Shown piece by piece: positions 1 to 6,464 of a stretch of DNA of 9,133 nt. The notes under the pieces are model-generated. The model worked only from the letters and a program-made list of their open reading frames with translations. It had not been told where the DNA came from and ran no database searches. Position 1 is the first letter of the stretch. Every line of letters starts with the position of its first letter. The translations under genes and the position numbers were made by a program. This stretch comes from an uncultured Collinsella sp. (GTDB lineage Bacteria; Actinomycetota; Coriobacteriia; Coriobacteriales; Coriobacteriaceae): assembly GCA_900554135.1 (NCBI GenBank), contig USFU01000060.1, forward strand, positions 1-9,133, written 5' to 3'.

Positions 1-1307
1 ATGGCGTGGGCGACCTCGTCGTTCTCCCCCATCGCGATGGCGTAGTAACCGCCCATCACGCCCTGCTGGCTCGTGAACTCGACGACGGCGTTGGACACCA
101 GGTCGGCCTTGCACAGGTGAGCGGCGCGGCCGGCATCGGCGGCCAGGTGGGCACCCAGGTGAGCCTCGCGGGCAATAGCGAGCGCGAGCTGCTCAATACG
201 CTCGGACTTGGCGAGCACGCTGCCGAGCTTCTCCTGGAAGGCAACCTTGGCCAGGCGCTCACGGAACTCGTCGAGGGAGATCTTCAGATCCTCCTCGTAG
301 AAGAACTTAGCGTCATCCAGGCGGGCGCGCACAACGCGCTCGTTGCCGTCGATCACGCGCTCGGCGTTCTCGGGCTTGCTGTTGGAGACGATCACGAACT
401 CACGCGTCAGCTTGCCCTCGCCGTCATAAATCGGGAAGTAGCGCTGGTTGGTGAGCATAGACTCGCAGATGATCTCGTGAGGGACCTTGAGGAACTCCTC
501 ATCGAAGGTACCGACGAGCACCGTCGGCCACTCGCAGAGGTTGATGACCTCCTCGAAGACCTTCTTGGGCGTATCGACGTGGCAGCCGGGGCGCGCAGCC
601 TCGACCTCGGCGATACCGGCAAGGATGGCCTCGCGACGGCGCTCGGCAGAAAGCACACCGGCGTCCTCGAGTACCTGCTCGTAGACGGCAGGGTTGGCGA
701 CCACATGCTCACCGGGACCAAGCACGCGATGGCCGCGCGTGGTGTTACCGCTCGTCACGTCGGCAAACGACACGGGCACGACGTCCTCGCCCAAAAGGCA
801 GCAGATCCAACGGACCGGACGCACGAACGTGGCGTGCTCGTGACCCCAGCGCTGGCTGCGGTAGTTGGGCCACTGCAGGCCGGCGATGGTCTTCTCGCAC
901 AGGGCGGTCAGGATCGGCGTGGCCGGGGCGGAAGGAATGTTCTTCTCGGCAAAGACGTACTCACGTCCGTCGGTGTCCTCGCGACGGACCAGGTCCTCGG
1001 CAGCCACACCGCACTTGCGGGCGAAGCCCTGGGCGGCCTTGGTGGCGTTACCGTCAGCGTCGAAGGCGATGCTGGCCGCGGGGCCACGCTTAACCTCGTG
1101 AACCTCATCGGTCGCGGTGGCGACGTCGGCAACGAGCGCAGCCAGGCGACGCGGGCTCGAGATCACGCGGACCTCGCCATGGGCCAGACCGGCCTCGTCG
1201 AGACCCTTGGCGATCATGGTGCCAAGCTGCTTGACGGCATTGTTCAGCGGTGCAGAGGGCATTTCCTCCGTACCGATCTCAAACAGGAAATCCTTAGCGT
1301 CTGCCAT
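1..1307 (-). CDS. glyS: Glycyl-tRNA synthetase beta subunit, C-terminal part outside window
   Basis: Beta subunit of the bacterial alpha2-beta2 glycyl-tRNA synthetase. With GlyQ it charges tRNA-Gly in the cytoplasm; the beta chain contributes most of the tRNA binding. 435 codons are visible and the frame is still open at the left edge. The family is usually near 690 residues, so about 250 C-terminal residues are missing. The protein begins MADAKDFLFEIGTEEMP, the family's characteristic opening. Residues 410-422 read EFTSQQGVMGGYY, matching the conserved segment EFT..QGVMG..YA of GlyS and following the HD-like stretch HLCKADL. The ATG at 1307 lies 3 bases after the glyQ stop codon, and a GAGGTGG ribosome site sits inside the glyQ end. 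The two subunits are therefore co-transcribed and probably translationally coupled. No frameshift or internal stop was seen. Confidence 0.96.
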   Translation of the reverse strand, partial: MADAKDFLFEIGTEEMPSAPLNNAVKQLGTMIAKGLDEAGLAHGEVRVISSPRRLAALVADVATATDEVHEVKRGPAASIAFDADGNATKAAQGFARKCGVAAEDLVRREDTDGREYVFAEKNIPSAPATPILTALCEKTIAGLQWPNYRSQRWGHEHATFVRPVRWICCLLGEDVVPVSFADVTSGNTTRGHRVLGPGEHVVANPAVYEQVLEDAGVLSAERRREAILAGIAEVEAARPGCHVDTPKKVFEEVINLCEWPTVLVGTFDEEFLKVPHEIICESMLTNQRYFPIYDGEGKLTREFVIVSNSKPENAERVIDGNERVVRARLDDAKFFYEEDLKISLDEFRERLAKVAFQEKLGSVLAKSERIEQLALAIAREAHLGAHLAADAGRAAHLCKADLVSNAVVEFTSQQGVMGGYYAIAMGENDEVAHA

Positions 1308-1310
1308 GGC

Positions 1311-2222
1311 TTACGCCACCTCGCCTTCCTGATCGGCATTCTCGTTGATTCCGGCGACCTCGGCCATATAGGCCTCGCAGCACGCCTTGGCGACGGCGCG
1401 GACGCGCAGGATGTAGTTGGCGCGCTCGACTGCGGACAGCGCACCGCGGGCATCGAGCAGGTTGAAGGCATGGCTGCACTTCATGACGCAGTCATATGCC
1501 GGCAGCGGCAGCTTGCGCTCCAGGCAGGAGTGGCACTCGGCCTCGTAGTCGTCAAACTTCTGACGCATCATCTCGACGTTGGCGACCTCAAAGTTGTAAG
1601 CGCTGAACTCGCGCTCGTTCTCCAGGAACACGTCGCCGTAGGTCATGGGCGTGCCGTCGGGCAGGTAGCTCCACACCAGGTCATAGACCGAGTTGACGCC
1701 CTGGGCGTACATGGCGATACGCTCCAGGCCATAGGTGATCTCGACGGGCACGGGGTCGACTTCGATGCCGCCCACCTGCTGAAAGTACGTAAACTGCGTG
1801 ACCTCCATGCCGTTGAGCCAGACCTCCCAGCCAAGACCCCAGGCGCCGAGCGTCGGGCTCTCCCAGTCGTCCTCGACAAAGCGGACGTCATGGTCGTTGG
1901 GGTCCAGGCCAATGGCGGCCAGCGAACCCAGGTAAAGCTCCTGGGCGTTGACCGGCGAGGGCTTGATGAGCACCTGGAACTGATAGTAGTGCTGCATGCG
2001 GTTGGGGTTCTCGCCATAGCGGCCGTCGGCGGGACGGCGGCAGGGCTGCGCATAGCAGGTGCGCCACTCGGCGGGACCGAGCGAGCGCAGCGTGGTCGCG
2101 GTATGGAAGGTACCGGCACCGACCTCGGAGTCATAGGGCTGCATAATGACGCAGCCCTGCTCGCCCCAGTACTGCTGGAGGCGCAGGATGATGTCTTGGA
2201 AGGAAAGCGATGAAGCGTTCAT
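1311..2222 (-). CDS. glyQ: Glycyl-tRNA synthetase alpha subunit
   Basis: Catalytic alpha subunit of the two-subunit class II glycyl-tRNA synthetase. It activates glycine with ATP in the cytoplasm and works only in complex with GlyS. The 303 residues match the family's usual length of about 300. Recognisable blocks in order are [12 protein letters not shown] (18-29), EVGAGTFH (33-40), the motif-2-like [14 protein letters not shown] (62-75) followed by QHYYQFQV, then [28 protein letters not shown], and [11 protein letters not shown]. All are near identical to well-known GlyQ proteins. The ATG at 2222 is the only sensible start, giving [26 protein letters not shown] ribosome site lies about 11 bases upstream. 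It is first in a glyQ-glyS pair and is separated from lepB by 59 bases. Those 59 bases are too short for a T-box leader, so tRNA-sensing control of the usual kind is not visible. Confidence 0.98.
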   Translation of the reverse strand: MNASSLSFQDIILRLQQYWGEQGCVIMQPYDSEVGAGTFHTATTLRSLGPAEWRTCYAQPCRRPADGRYGENPNRMQHYYQFQVLIKPSPVNAQELYLGSLAAIGLDPNDHDVRFVEDDWESPTLGAWGLGWEVWLNGMEVTQFTYFQQVGGIEVDPVPVEITYGLERIAMYAQGVNSVYDLVWSYLPDGTPMTYGDVFLENEREFSAYNFEVANVEMMRQKFDDYEAECHSCLERKLPLPAYDCVMKCSHAFNLLDARGALSAVERANYILRVRAVAKACCEAYMAEVAGINENADQEGEVA

Positions 2223-2268
2223 GCCTCTAATATCCCCTCGTCGAAACGATTACACGGTTAGGTACTGT

Positions 2269-2274
2269 ACTATA
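2269..2274 (-). promoter_or_regulatory. Possible -10 box of a glyQ promoter
   Basis: On the minus strand the 59-base lepB-glyQ gap contains TATAGT, a 5 of 6 match to the sigma-70 -10 consensus. This would start transcription near 2262, about 40 bases before the glyQ ATG. No good -35 hexamer is seen 16-18 bases upstream, where the sequence lies in the lepB 3' end. No terminator hairpin is visible after lepB either, so read-through from the rpsP operon is equally possible. Confidence 0.3.
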
Positions 2275-2281
2275 GCGTTTT

Positions 2282-2845
2282 TTAGTCGATAGCGCCGATA
2301 CGGTTGAGCGGCCAGTAGCGCACAAGCGCCACGGCGATCAAGTCGGAGCGGTCGACGGGGCCAAAGTAGCGGGAGTCAGCAGAGTTCTCGCGGTTGTCGC
2401 CCATCACCCACACACAGTCGTCAGGGACGGTGTAGGGATAGCTCACCTGAGCGCCGGGGGCTTGGACCGAAAGCGGCCAGCTCATGCCAGTCGTATAGTC
2501 CTCGTCGAGCGCCTGGCCGTCGACGACGACCTTGCCGTCCTGCAGGTCGACCGTCTGGCCGGCCGTGGCGATGACGCGCTTTACCAGCACGTCATGCTCG
2601 GACGTGGCATCGGGGTTGTGGAACACCACGATATCGCCCTGTTTGACAGGCTGGCCGAGCTCAAGGCTCACCTTCTGCGCCAGGATCTGATCGCCGATCT
2701 CGATCGTGGACTCCATGGAGCCGGTGGGCACCACAAAGGGCTCGACCACAAACGCGCGAATCACGAAGGTGGCGATGAGTGCAATCGCAACGATTACGAT
2801 CCACTCAAAGGCGCCCCTCAGGGCAGAATGCTGCGATGGAACCAT
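2282..2845 (-). CDS. lepB: Type I signal peptidase
   Basis: Membrane-bound serine protease that removes signal peptides from exported proteins on the outer face of the cytoplasmic membrane. The 187 residues have one N-terminal membrane segment (about 13-33, WIVIVAIALIATFVIRAFVV). The family boxes follow: PTGSMEST with the catalytic serine at 43, VLVKRVIA with the general-base lysine at 89, and the C-terminal GDNRENSADSRYFGPV. The single membrane segment is the usual Gram-positive form. I chose the ATG at 2845 because it lies 2 bases after the trmD stop with GAGGAG about 7 bases upstream, and because it places the membrane segment where the family has it. The frame is open further upstream, to 2947, but that would add 34 residues overlapping trmD. 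It is the last gene of the rpsP-khpA-rimM-trmD-lepB unit. Confidence 0.96.
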   Translation of the reverse strand: MVPSQHSALRGAFEWIVIVAIALIATFVIRAFVVEPFVVPTGSMESTIEIGDQILAQKVSLELGQPVKQGDIVVFHNPDATSEHDVLVKRVIATAGQTVDLQDGKVVVDGQALDEDYTTGMSWPLSVQAPGAQVSYPYTVPDDCVWVMGDNRENSADSRYFGPVDRSDLIAVALVRYWPLNRIGAID

Positions 2846-2847
2846 TC

Positions 2848-3606
2848 TCACTCCTCGCTCTGCGAATACGAAGCGTCCAGGATCTCCTGCGCGTACGCGC
2901 GCTCCTCGGGCGTGAGCCGCGCCGTCTCGATAAGATCGGGACGCCAACGACAGGTACGCTCGATGGCGTTTTTGCGACGCCAGGCATCGACCTTGGCGTG
3001 GTCGCCGCTTACGAGCACTGGAGGCACGCCCTCGCCATTAAACTCGGCGGGGCGGGTGTACTGCGCGTACTCGAGCAGGCCACCGTCCTCGGCGGTCGAG
3101 AAGGACTCGTCCACGTTGCTCATCTCGTCGCCCAAGGCTCCGGGAATGAGCCGTACGACGGCATCGGCTACGACCATAGCGGGCAGCTCGCCGCCCGTGA
3201 GCACGTAGTCGCCGATCGACAGACGCTCATCGGCATACGCATATGCACGCTCATCGACGCCCTCGTAACGGCTGCACGCAAACAGCAGGCGCTCGCTTTT
3301 GAGCAGGCGCTCGGCCACATGCTGCGTAAAGGGCTCGCCGCAGGGGGTGAAGAACACCACGGTGGGCTTGGGACCCTCGGAGCTGATGGCCTCAATTGCC
3401 TCGGCAATGGGCTCGACCTTCATGAGCATGCCCTGCCCGCCGCCATACGGCTCGTCATCGACGGTGCGATGGCGGTCGTGCGTCCAGTCGCGCAGGTTAT
3501 ACGCCTTAAAATCAAAAAGGCCGGCCTTGCGGGCGCGGCCCAAGATCGACGTGGACATGACGGGCTCAAACATCTCGGGAAAGACCGAAAGGGTCTCAAT
3601 CAGCAT
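2848..3606 (-). CDS. trmD: tRNA (guanine-N1-)-methyltransferase TrmD
   Basis: SPOUT-class methyltransferase that uses S-adenosylmethionine to make m1G at position 37 of tRNAs with G36, which prevents +1 frameshifting. It acts in the cytoplasm as a dimer. The 252 residues match the usual length. It begins MLIETLSVFPEMF. Residues 51-60 (DEPYGGGQGM) and RYEGVDER (113-120) are family signatures, and IGDYVLTGGELPAM (131-144) forms the trefoil-knot cofactor site. The C-terminal domain contains YTRPAEFNGEGVPPVLVSGDHAKVDAWR. At the position of the proposed catalytic aspartate (EDSF in E. coli) this protein reads DESF, so glutamate 167 appears to replace it; a short insertion of about four residues follows. 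The ATG at 3606 has a strong GGAGGA site within the 10-base gap after rimM. It sits between rimM and lepB. Confidence 0.97.
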   Translation of the reverse strand: MLIETLSVFPEMFEPVMSTSILGRARKAGLFDFKAYNLRDWTHDRHRTVDDEPYGGGQGMLMKVEPIAEAIEAISSEGPKPTVVFFTPCGEPFTQHVAERLLKSERLLFACSRYEGVDERAYAYADERLSIGDYVLTGGELPAMVVADAVVRLIPGALGDEMSNVDESFSTAEDGGLLEYAQYTRPAEFNGEGVPPVLVSGDHAKVDAWRRKNAIERTCRWRPDLIETARLTPEERAYAQEILDASYSQSEE

Positions 3607-3616
3607 GCCGTCCTCC

Positions 3617-4138
3617 CTACCTGTCCATATCGATCAAGCCGTCCATAACGTGGACGGAAATTGTTCCTGTGTCGGGAAGATCGAGCACAACCTGCTCGAT
3701 CACGGGAATCAGCACCCCGCCGTACCGATCGCCCTCGACAACCCAAACATCGTTGGCGGGCGTCGACATGATCTCGACAATCGTGCCGAGCGAACCAAAG
3801 CGCTCGTCGACCACCTCGCGACCCATGAGGTCGGTATAGGCGGCGTCGAGCGAATCGAGCTCGAAGTCGTCACGATTAGCCAGCACATAGCATCCGGTGA
3901 TGCCCTCGGCGGCCGTCAAGTCGTCTATGCCCTCAAACGAGACCAGATCGCCATCGCCCGTATCGGTGACGGACACGACCGTGCAAAAACGGTCGCGCTT
4001 GAGCGCCGGCGGCGTCAAGGCGACACGCATACCCGGCTCCAATACAGAAGGAAGCCCCCGCAGCGGCTGCGCGAGGACCTCCCCCTTCCTTCCGTGCGAC
4101 TTGACCACACGGGCGATGTTTTTGTACTGGGACCTCAA
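3617..4138 (-). CDS. rimM: 16S rRNA processing / 30S maturation factor RimM
   Basis: Assembly factor that binds ribosomal protein S19 and helps form the head of the 30S subunit. The 173 residues match the usual length. The N-terminal RimM barrel starts at once (IARVVKSHGRKGEV, residues 8-21). The C-terminal PRC-barrel runs from about residue 99 (YTDLMGREVVDERFGSLGTI) through VLIPVIEQVV to the end. The start must be the TTG at 4138. Upstream, the same frame meets a stop (TAG) within seven codons and offers no ATG or GTG, while the first downstream GTG would cut into the conserved barrel. The ribosome site is poor (AGGA about 2 bases before the TTG) and the gap to the khpA stop is only 4 bases. 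Translational coupling to khpA is likely. trmD follows after 10 bases. Confidence 0.95.
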   Translation of the reverse strand: MRSQYKNIARVVKSHGRKGEVLAQPLRGLPSVLEPGMRVALTPPALKRDRFCTVVSVTDTGDGDLVSFEGIDDLTAAEGITGCYVLANRDDFELDSLDAAYTDLMGREVVDERFGSLGTIVEIMSTPANDVWVVEGDRYGGVLIPVIEQVVLDLPDTGTISVHVMDGLIDMDR

Positions 4139-4142
4139 GGTC

Positions 4143-4427
4143 CTAGCCCAGAACCTCTACCTCGACAGCAGTGTCGAGGCGAGCGGCCAGTGCACGGGCG
4201 AGCGTGCGAATGGCCTTGATGGTACGGCCACGACGGCCGATGACCTTAGCAACGTCATCCTCGGCAACCGAGACCTCAATCGTGGAGGCGTCGTCACCAT
4301 CGATGACCTCAAGGCTCACGGAATCCGGGTCGTCGACGATCTGAACAACGAGATATTCGACGAGATCGGCGATGCGATCTGAGAGCATTGCCTCACCCTC
4401 GAGCTGTGCAGCGTCAACCTCAGGCAC
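4143..4427 (-). CDS. khpA: KH-domain RNA-binding protein KhpA
   Basis: Small single-KH RNA-binding protein of the KhpA/YlqC family. In other Gram-positive bacteria it pairs with KhpB (EloR) and affects cell division, elongation and small-RNA metabolism; its role here is inferred from that. 94 residues as called. The family opening is DRIADLVEYLVVQIVDDPDSV (about 17-37). The RNA-binding GxxG loop is KVIGRRGRTIKAIRTL with GRRG at 64-67. The GTG at 4427 is preceded by GAGGAG inside the rpsP end and lies 3 bases after the rpsP stop codon. An alternative ATG at 4388 would give 81 residues, closer to the usual length of the family, and has a weaker GTGAGG site. I prefer GTG on the ribosome site. 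Its place between rpsP and rimM is typical of Gram-positive bacteria. Confidence 0.93.
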   Translation of the reverse strand: MPEVDAAQLEGEAMLSDRIADLVEYLVVQIVDDPDSVSLEVIDGDDASTIEVSVAEDDVAKVIGRRGRTIKAIRTLARALAARLDTAVEVEVLG

Positions 4428-4430
4428 GAT

Positions 4431-4772
4431 TTACTCCTCGGCGCCCTCAGCGGCCTCAGCGGCAGCCTTAGCGGCCTCGGCCTCTTTGGCGAGCTGCTTC
4501 TTGGACTTCTTGACGACGGTCTCGGTCTTCTCGCCCTCGTTGGCGGCCTTGACCAGAGCAGCGACGGCGTCGGTGAGCTGAGCGCCCTTGGACTGCCAGT
4601 CGGCGATCTTCTCGAGGTCGAGGTTGATGGTCTTGGGGGCGGTCATCGGGTTGTAGCGGCCAACCTCCTCGATGATACGACCGTCACGCGGGGCGCGGGA
4701 ATCGGCGACGACGACACGGTAGTACGGACGCTTCTTAGCGCCGTGACGAGCAAGGCGAATCTTGACTGCCAA
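4431..4772 (-). CDS. rpsP: 30S ribosomal protein S16
   Basis: Small-subunit ribosomal protein S16, which binds 16S rRNA in the body of the 30S subunit during assembly. From the TTG at 4772 it has 113 residues. The core [20 protein letters not shown] is the unmistakable S16 start, followed by [20 protein letters not shown]. The last 35 or so residues form a tail rich in Lys, Ala and Glu ([20 protein letters not shown]), longer than in the shortest S16 proteins and probably disordered or helical. The frame is open to 4808, but the family begins exactly at this TTG. A GGAGGAG site lies 6 bases before it, so TTG is the real start. It is the first gene of the five-gene unit ending in lepB. Confidence 0.97.
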   Translation of the reverse strand: MAVKIRLARHGAKKRPYYRVVVADSRAPRDGRIIEEVGRYNPMTAPKTINLDLEKIADWQSKGAQLTDAVAALVKAANEGEKTETVVKKSKKQLAKEAEAAKAAAEAAEGAEE

Positions 4773-4778
4773 AGGAAA

Positions 4779-4785
4779 CTCCTCC
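4779..4785 (-). promoter_or_regulatory. rpsP ribosome binding site that fixes a TTG start
   Basis: GGAGGAG on the minus strand, 6 bases upstream of the TTG at 4772. It is a near-perfect anti-16S match, sits at the right distance for TTG and too far downstream for the longer frame starting at 4808. It decides the rpsP start. Confidence 0.9.
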
Positions 4786-4791
4786 AACCAA

Positions 4792-4806
4792 GCAGCTTTA
4801 GGCTGC
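4792..4806 (-). promoter_or_regulatory. Small hairpin in the rpsP leader
   Basis: On the minus strand GCAGC and GCTGC can pair around the loop CTAAA, ending 6 bases before the ribosome site. The stem is only 5 base pairs, so it could be chance, but its place in a leader of more than 100 bases fits translational control of a ribosomal-protein message. Confidence 0.35.
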
Positions 4807-4901
4807 AACTACAAACAAACAGTTGAACATAATACGCCATCGACGCGGGCAGGTGAAGTCCGTGAGACCAACTTCTTCGGTGTAGTCGAGGGCAAATCCA
4901 T

Positions 4902-4929
4902 ATCTTAGACAAGAATTCGCGATTTGCAA
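4902..4929 (-). promoter_or_regulatory. Promoter of the rpsP-lepB operon
   Basis: On the minus strand TTGCAA (4924-4929) lies 16 bases before TAAGAT (4902-4907). These are 4 of 6 matches to the sigma-70 -35 and -10 consensus at acceptable spacing. Transcription would start near 4895, giving a leader of about 120 bases before the rpsP TTG. The site sits back to back with the dinB promoter. Confidence 0.55.
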
Positions 4930-4961
4930 GCACATCCACGCACCCCACATGAGCTGCGCGG

Positions 4962-4967
4962 TATACT
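4962..4967 (+). promoter_or_regulatory. -10 box of the dinB promoter, leaderless arrangement
   Basis: TATACT is a 5 of 6 match to the -10 consensus and ends 6 bases before the dinB ATG. A start point 7 bases downstream would fall on the A of the ATG, giving a leaderless message. No ribosome site precedes the ATG, which fits. The -35 region (around 4939-4944, CGCACC) shows no match, so the promoter may be weak or need an activator. Confidence 0.5.
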
Positions 4968-4973
4968 CATGAC

Positions 4974-6230
4974 ATGGAAAGACGCGAACATACATACGGT
5001 TATGAGGATGCTGCGGGCGTCACGCCGCCGCTCTGGACGGGTCCAGCGGTGGGCCTGATGGACCTTGATGCATTTTTTGCGAGCGTGGAGATGCTCGATC
5101 ATCCCGAGTGGCGCGGCAAGCCGCTCATTGTGGGTGGAGACGCCGAGTCACGCGGCGTCGTGTCCACATGTTCATACGAGGCACGTCGCTTTGGCGTGCA
5201 TTCTGCCATGGCCTCGGCCGAGGCGCGGCGCCTGTGCCCGCAGGCCATTTGGACGCACGGACACTTTGATCGCTACCGTGAGGTGAGCGCGCAGGTCATG
5301 GCGATTCTCGCCGACGAGACACCGCGCGTGGAGCGTGTGTCCATCGACGAGGCCTTTATCGATATTACGCCGGGCCGGTTCGCGCCCGAAGACCCGCTGC
5401 TGGTTGCGCGGCGCATAAGCGACCGCGTGGCAGCGCTGGGAGTAACGTGCTCAATTGGCGTGGGCTGCAACAAGACCGTGGCCAAAATCGCAAGCGAGCG
5501 CGACAAGCCGTTTGGTCTGACCATTGTGCGCCCTGGTACGGAGCAGCGGTTTTTGGCCGCGCTGCCCGTGTCCGCCATGAGCGGAATCGGGCGTTCGGCC
5601 GAGGAGCGACTGCGTCGCATGCGCATCTATACACTCGGCGAGCTTTCACGCGCGCCAGAGTCCACCCTGGCTGCAATTTTTGGCGTGAATGGCGAGCGCA
5701 TGCGTCAGCGTGCTTTGGGGCTCGAAGTATCCGAGGTCACCGGCCTGGATGACGAACGTGAAGTTAAATCGGTGAGCAATGAGCGCACCTTTGCGAAGGA
5801 TTTGACTGAGCGTGGGGATATCGAGGCGGCGATTGCGCTGGTGGGCGAGTCGGTTGGGCGCCGCCTACGTCGTCAAGGGCTGACGGGTGCCACGGTAACG
5901 CTCAAGCTTAAGTATTCGTATGGCAGCGGACGCACGGCACAGCGCCGCTTGCCCCACCCCACCGACGACGAGAATATCTTTGTGGCCGTAGCGCTCGAGC
6001 TGCTCGACAATATCTGGCAAGAAGGCATGCACGTGCGTCTGGCGGGTATCGGCATGAGCGACTTCAACCACCAAGGCGGTATCCAAACTGACCTGTTCTG
6101 CGAGATCGATGACCGCGGAGCCCAATCCAGCGACCGCCGCGACCTCTCCGTCGCCATCGACGCCGTCCGAGACAAATTCGGCGACACCGCCCTGTCCTTC
6201 GGCCGCCAATCCCGCTTCTCCTCCCACTAA
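4974..6230 (+). CDS. dinB: DNA polymerase IV (Y-family translesion polymerase)
   Basis: Error-prone Y-family polymerase that copies past damaged bases in the cytoplasm, usually recruited by the beta sliding clamp. 418 residues. The palm opens with GLMDLDAFFASVE; aspartate 30 is the first metal ligand and phenylalanine 35 the steric gate against ribonucleotides. VSIDEAFID (122-130) carries D125 and E126, the other catalytic acids. A helix-hairpin-helix follows (SAMSGIGRSAEERL), then the little-finger domain. QTDLF (371-375) looks like the clamp-binding motif, followed by the usual DAVRDKFG. About 25 residues precede the family's normal start; a GTG at 5049 would remove them but lacks a clear ribosome site. 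The ATG at 4974 fits a leaderless start from TATACT. It is the only plus-strand gene, divergent from rpsP and convergent with the transposase. No LexA operator was recognised. Confidence 0.96.
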   Translation: MERREHTYGYEDAAGVTPPLWTGPAVGLMDLDAFFASVEMLDHPEWRGKPLIVGGDAESRGVVSTCSYEARRFGVHSAMASAEARRLCPQAIWTHGHFDRYREVSAQVMAILADETPRVERVSIDEAFIDITPGRFAPEDPLLVARRISDRVAALGVTCSIGVGCNKTVAKIASERDKPFGLTIVRPGTEQRFLAALPVSAMSGIGRSAEERLRRMRIYTLGELSRAPESTLAAIFGVNGERMRQRALGLEVSEVTGLDDEREVKSVSNERTFAKDLTERGDIEAAIALVGESVGRRLRRQGLTGATVTLKLKYSYGSGRTAQRRLPHPTDDENIFVAVALELLDNIWQEGMHVRLAGIGMSDFNHQGGIQTDLFCEIDDRGAQSSDRRDLSVAIDAVRDKFGDTALSFGRQSRFSSH

Positions 6231-6263
6231 GTAGTCAATTTGGGACGGGGCTTTTTTAACTAC
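6231..6263 (+). repeat. REP-like palindrome copy A (outer left)
   Basis: 33-base copy starting GTAG on the base right after the dinB stop codon and ending CTAC. The centre TTTGGGACGGGGCT is identical to the other copies, followed by a T run. The arms are GTAGTCAA and TTAACTAC. Relative to copy B the fifth pair has changed from C-G to T-A, keeping the pairing, and the sixth is now a C-A mismatch. It is the most diverged of the four full copies. Confidence 0.85.
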
Positions 6264-6287
6264 TTTAGATTGTCAGGGTAGTACGGG

Positions 6288-6320
6288 GTAGCTAATTTGG
6301 GACGGGGCTATTTTAGCTAC
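6288..6320 (+). repeat. REP-like palindrome copy B
   Basis: 33-base copy with arms GTAGCTAA and TTAGCTAC, which pair perfectly over 8 bases. Flanking GG and CC extend the stem to 10. The unpaired centre is TTTGGGACGGGGCTA followed by TT. It is the exact reverse complement of copy C. Confidence 0.92.
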
Positions 6321-6377
6321 CCTTCAACTGGTAGCGAATTACCCGGGGCCGGAATATAACTCAACCGATTTATAGGG

Positions 6378-6410
6378 GTAGCTAAAATAGCCCCGTCCCA
6401 AATTAGCTAC
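6378..6410 (-). repeat. REP-like palindrome copy C
   Basis: Inverted copy, identical to copy B on the other strand. GTAG and CTAC foot bases are present. Flanks again extend the stem by GG and CC. Confidence 0.92.
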
Positions 6411-6440
6411 CCAACCCATACCTGACGCGGTCGCAACACA

Positions 6441-6461
6441 GACCTCGTCCTAAATGAGCTA
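6441..6461 (-). repeat. Decayed REP-like copy at the transposase stop codon
   Basis: On the minus strand TAGCTCATTTAGGACGAGGT matches the first part of the repeat (TAGCTAATTTGGGACGGGGC) at about 16 of 20 bases. It begins three bases after the transposase TAA. The foot base G is changed to A and the distal arm is not recognisable. It is probably a relic of a fifth copy in the same orientation as C and D. Confidence 0.5.
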
Positions 6462-6464
6462 TTT

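Larger units (their letters stand above)
6286..6412. repeat. Perfect 37-base inverted repeat formed by copies B and C
   Basis: Bases 6286-6322 and 6376-6412 are exact reverse complements over 37 bases, separated by 53 bases. Each arm is itself a small palindrome, so the strand can fold either as two short hairpins (10 base pairs each) or as one long 37-pair stem. It lies between the convergent ends of dinB and the transposase, where it may also stop transcription from both sides. Confidence 0.9.

Noticed and set aside
6..2213. Long plus-strand open frame of 735 codons opposite glyS and glyQ
   Set aside because: It is the antisense shadow of two clearly recognised genes with high-GC codon bias. 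Its translation is repetitive in Leu, Gly, Val and Asp and shows no domain.
2223..2281. T-box or riboswitch before glyQ
   Set aside because: The gap is only 59 bases, with no anticodon-bearing stem, T-box sequence or terminator hairpin.
2846..2947. Longer lepB start at 2947
   Set aside because: It would add 34 residues overlapping trmD. The ATG at 2845 has a good ribosome site and places the membrane segment as in the family.
2779..4219. Overlapping plus-strand open frames opposite lepB, trmD and rimM
   Set aside because: Same cause: they lie antisense to conserved genes, have no ribosome sites and give low-complexity translations.
4798..4995. Minus-strand open frames in the dinB-rpsP gap
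   Set aside because: They have no ribosome sites, overlap the promoter and the dinB start, and resemble no protein family.
4983..5002. LexA/SOS box at the start of dinB (CGAAC ... GGTTA)
   Set aside because: The half-sites are 8 bases apart, not 4, and the second does not match GTTCG. It also lies inside the coding sequence.
6231..6263. Copy A as a simple intrinsic terminator for dinB
   Set aside because: The T run lies inside the repeat and no GC-rich stem directly precedes it. The outer stem of five pairs is weak, so the REP reading is better, though some terminator activity is possible.
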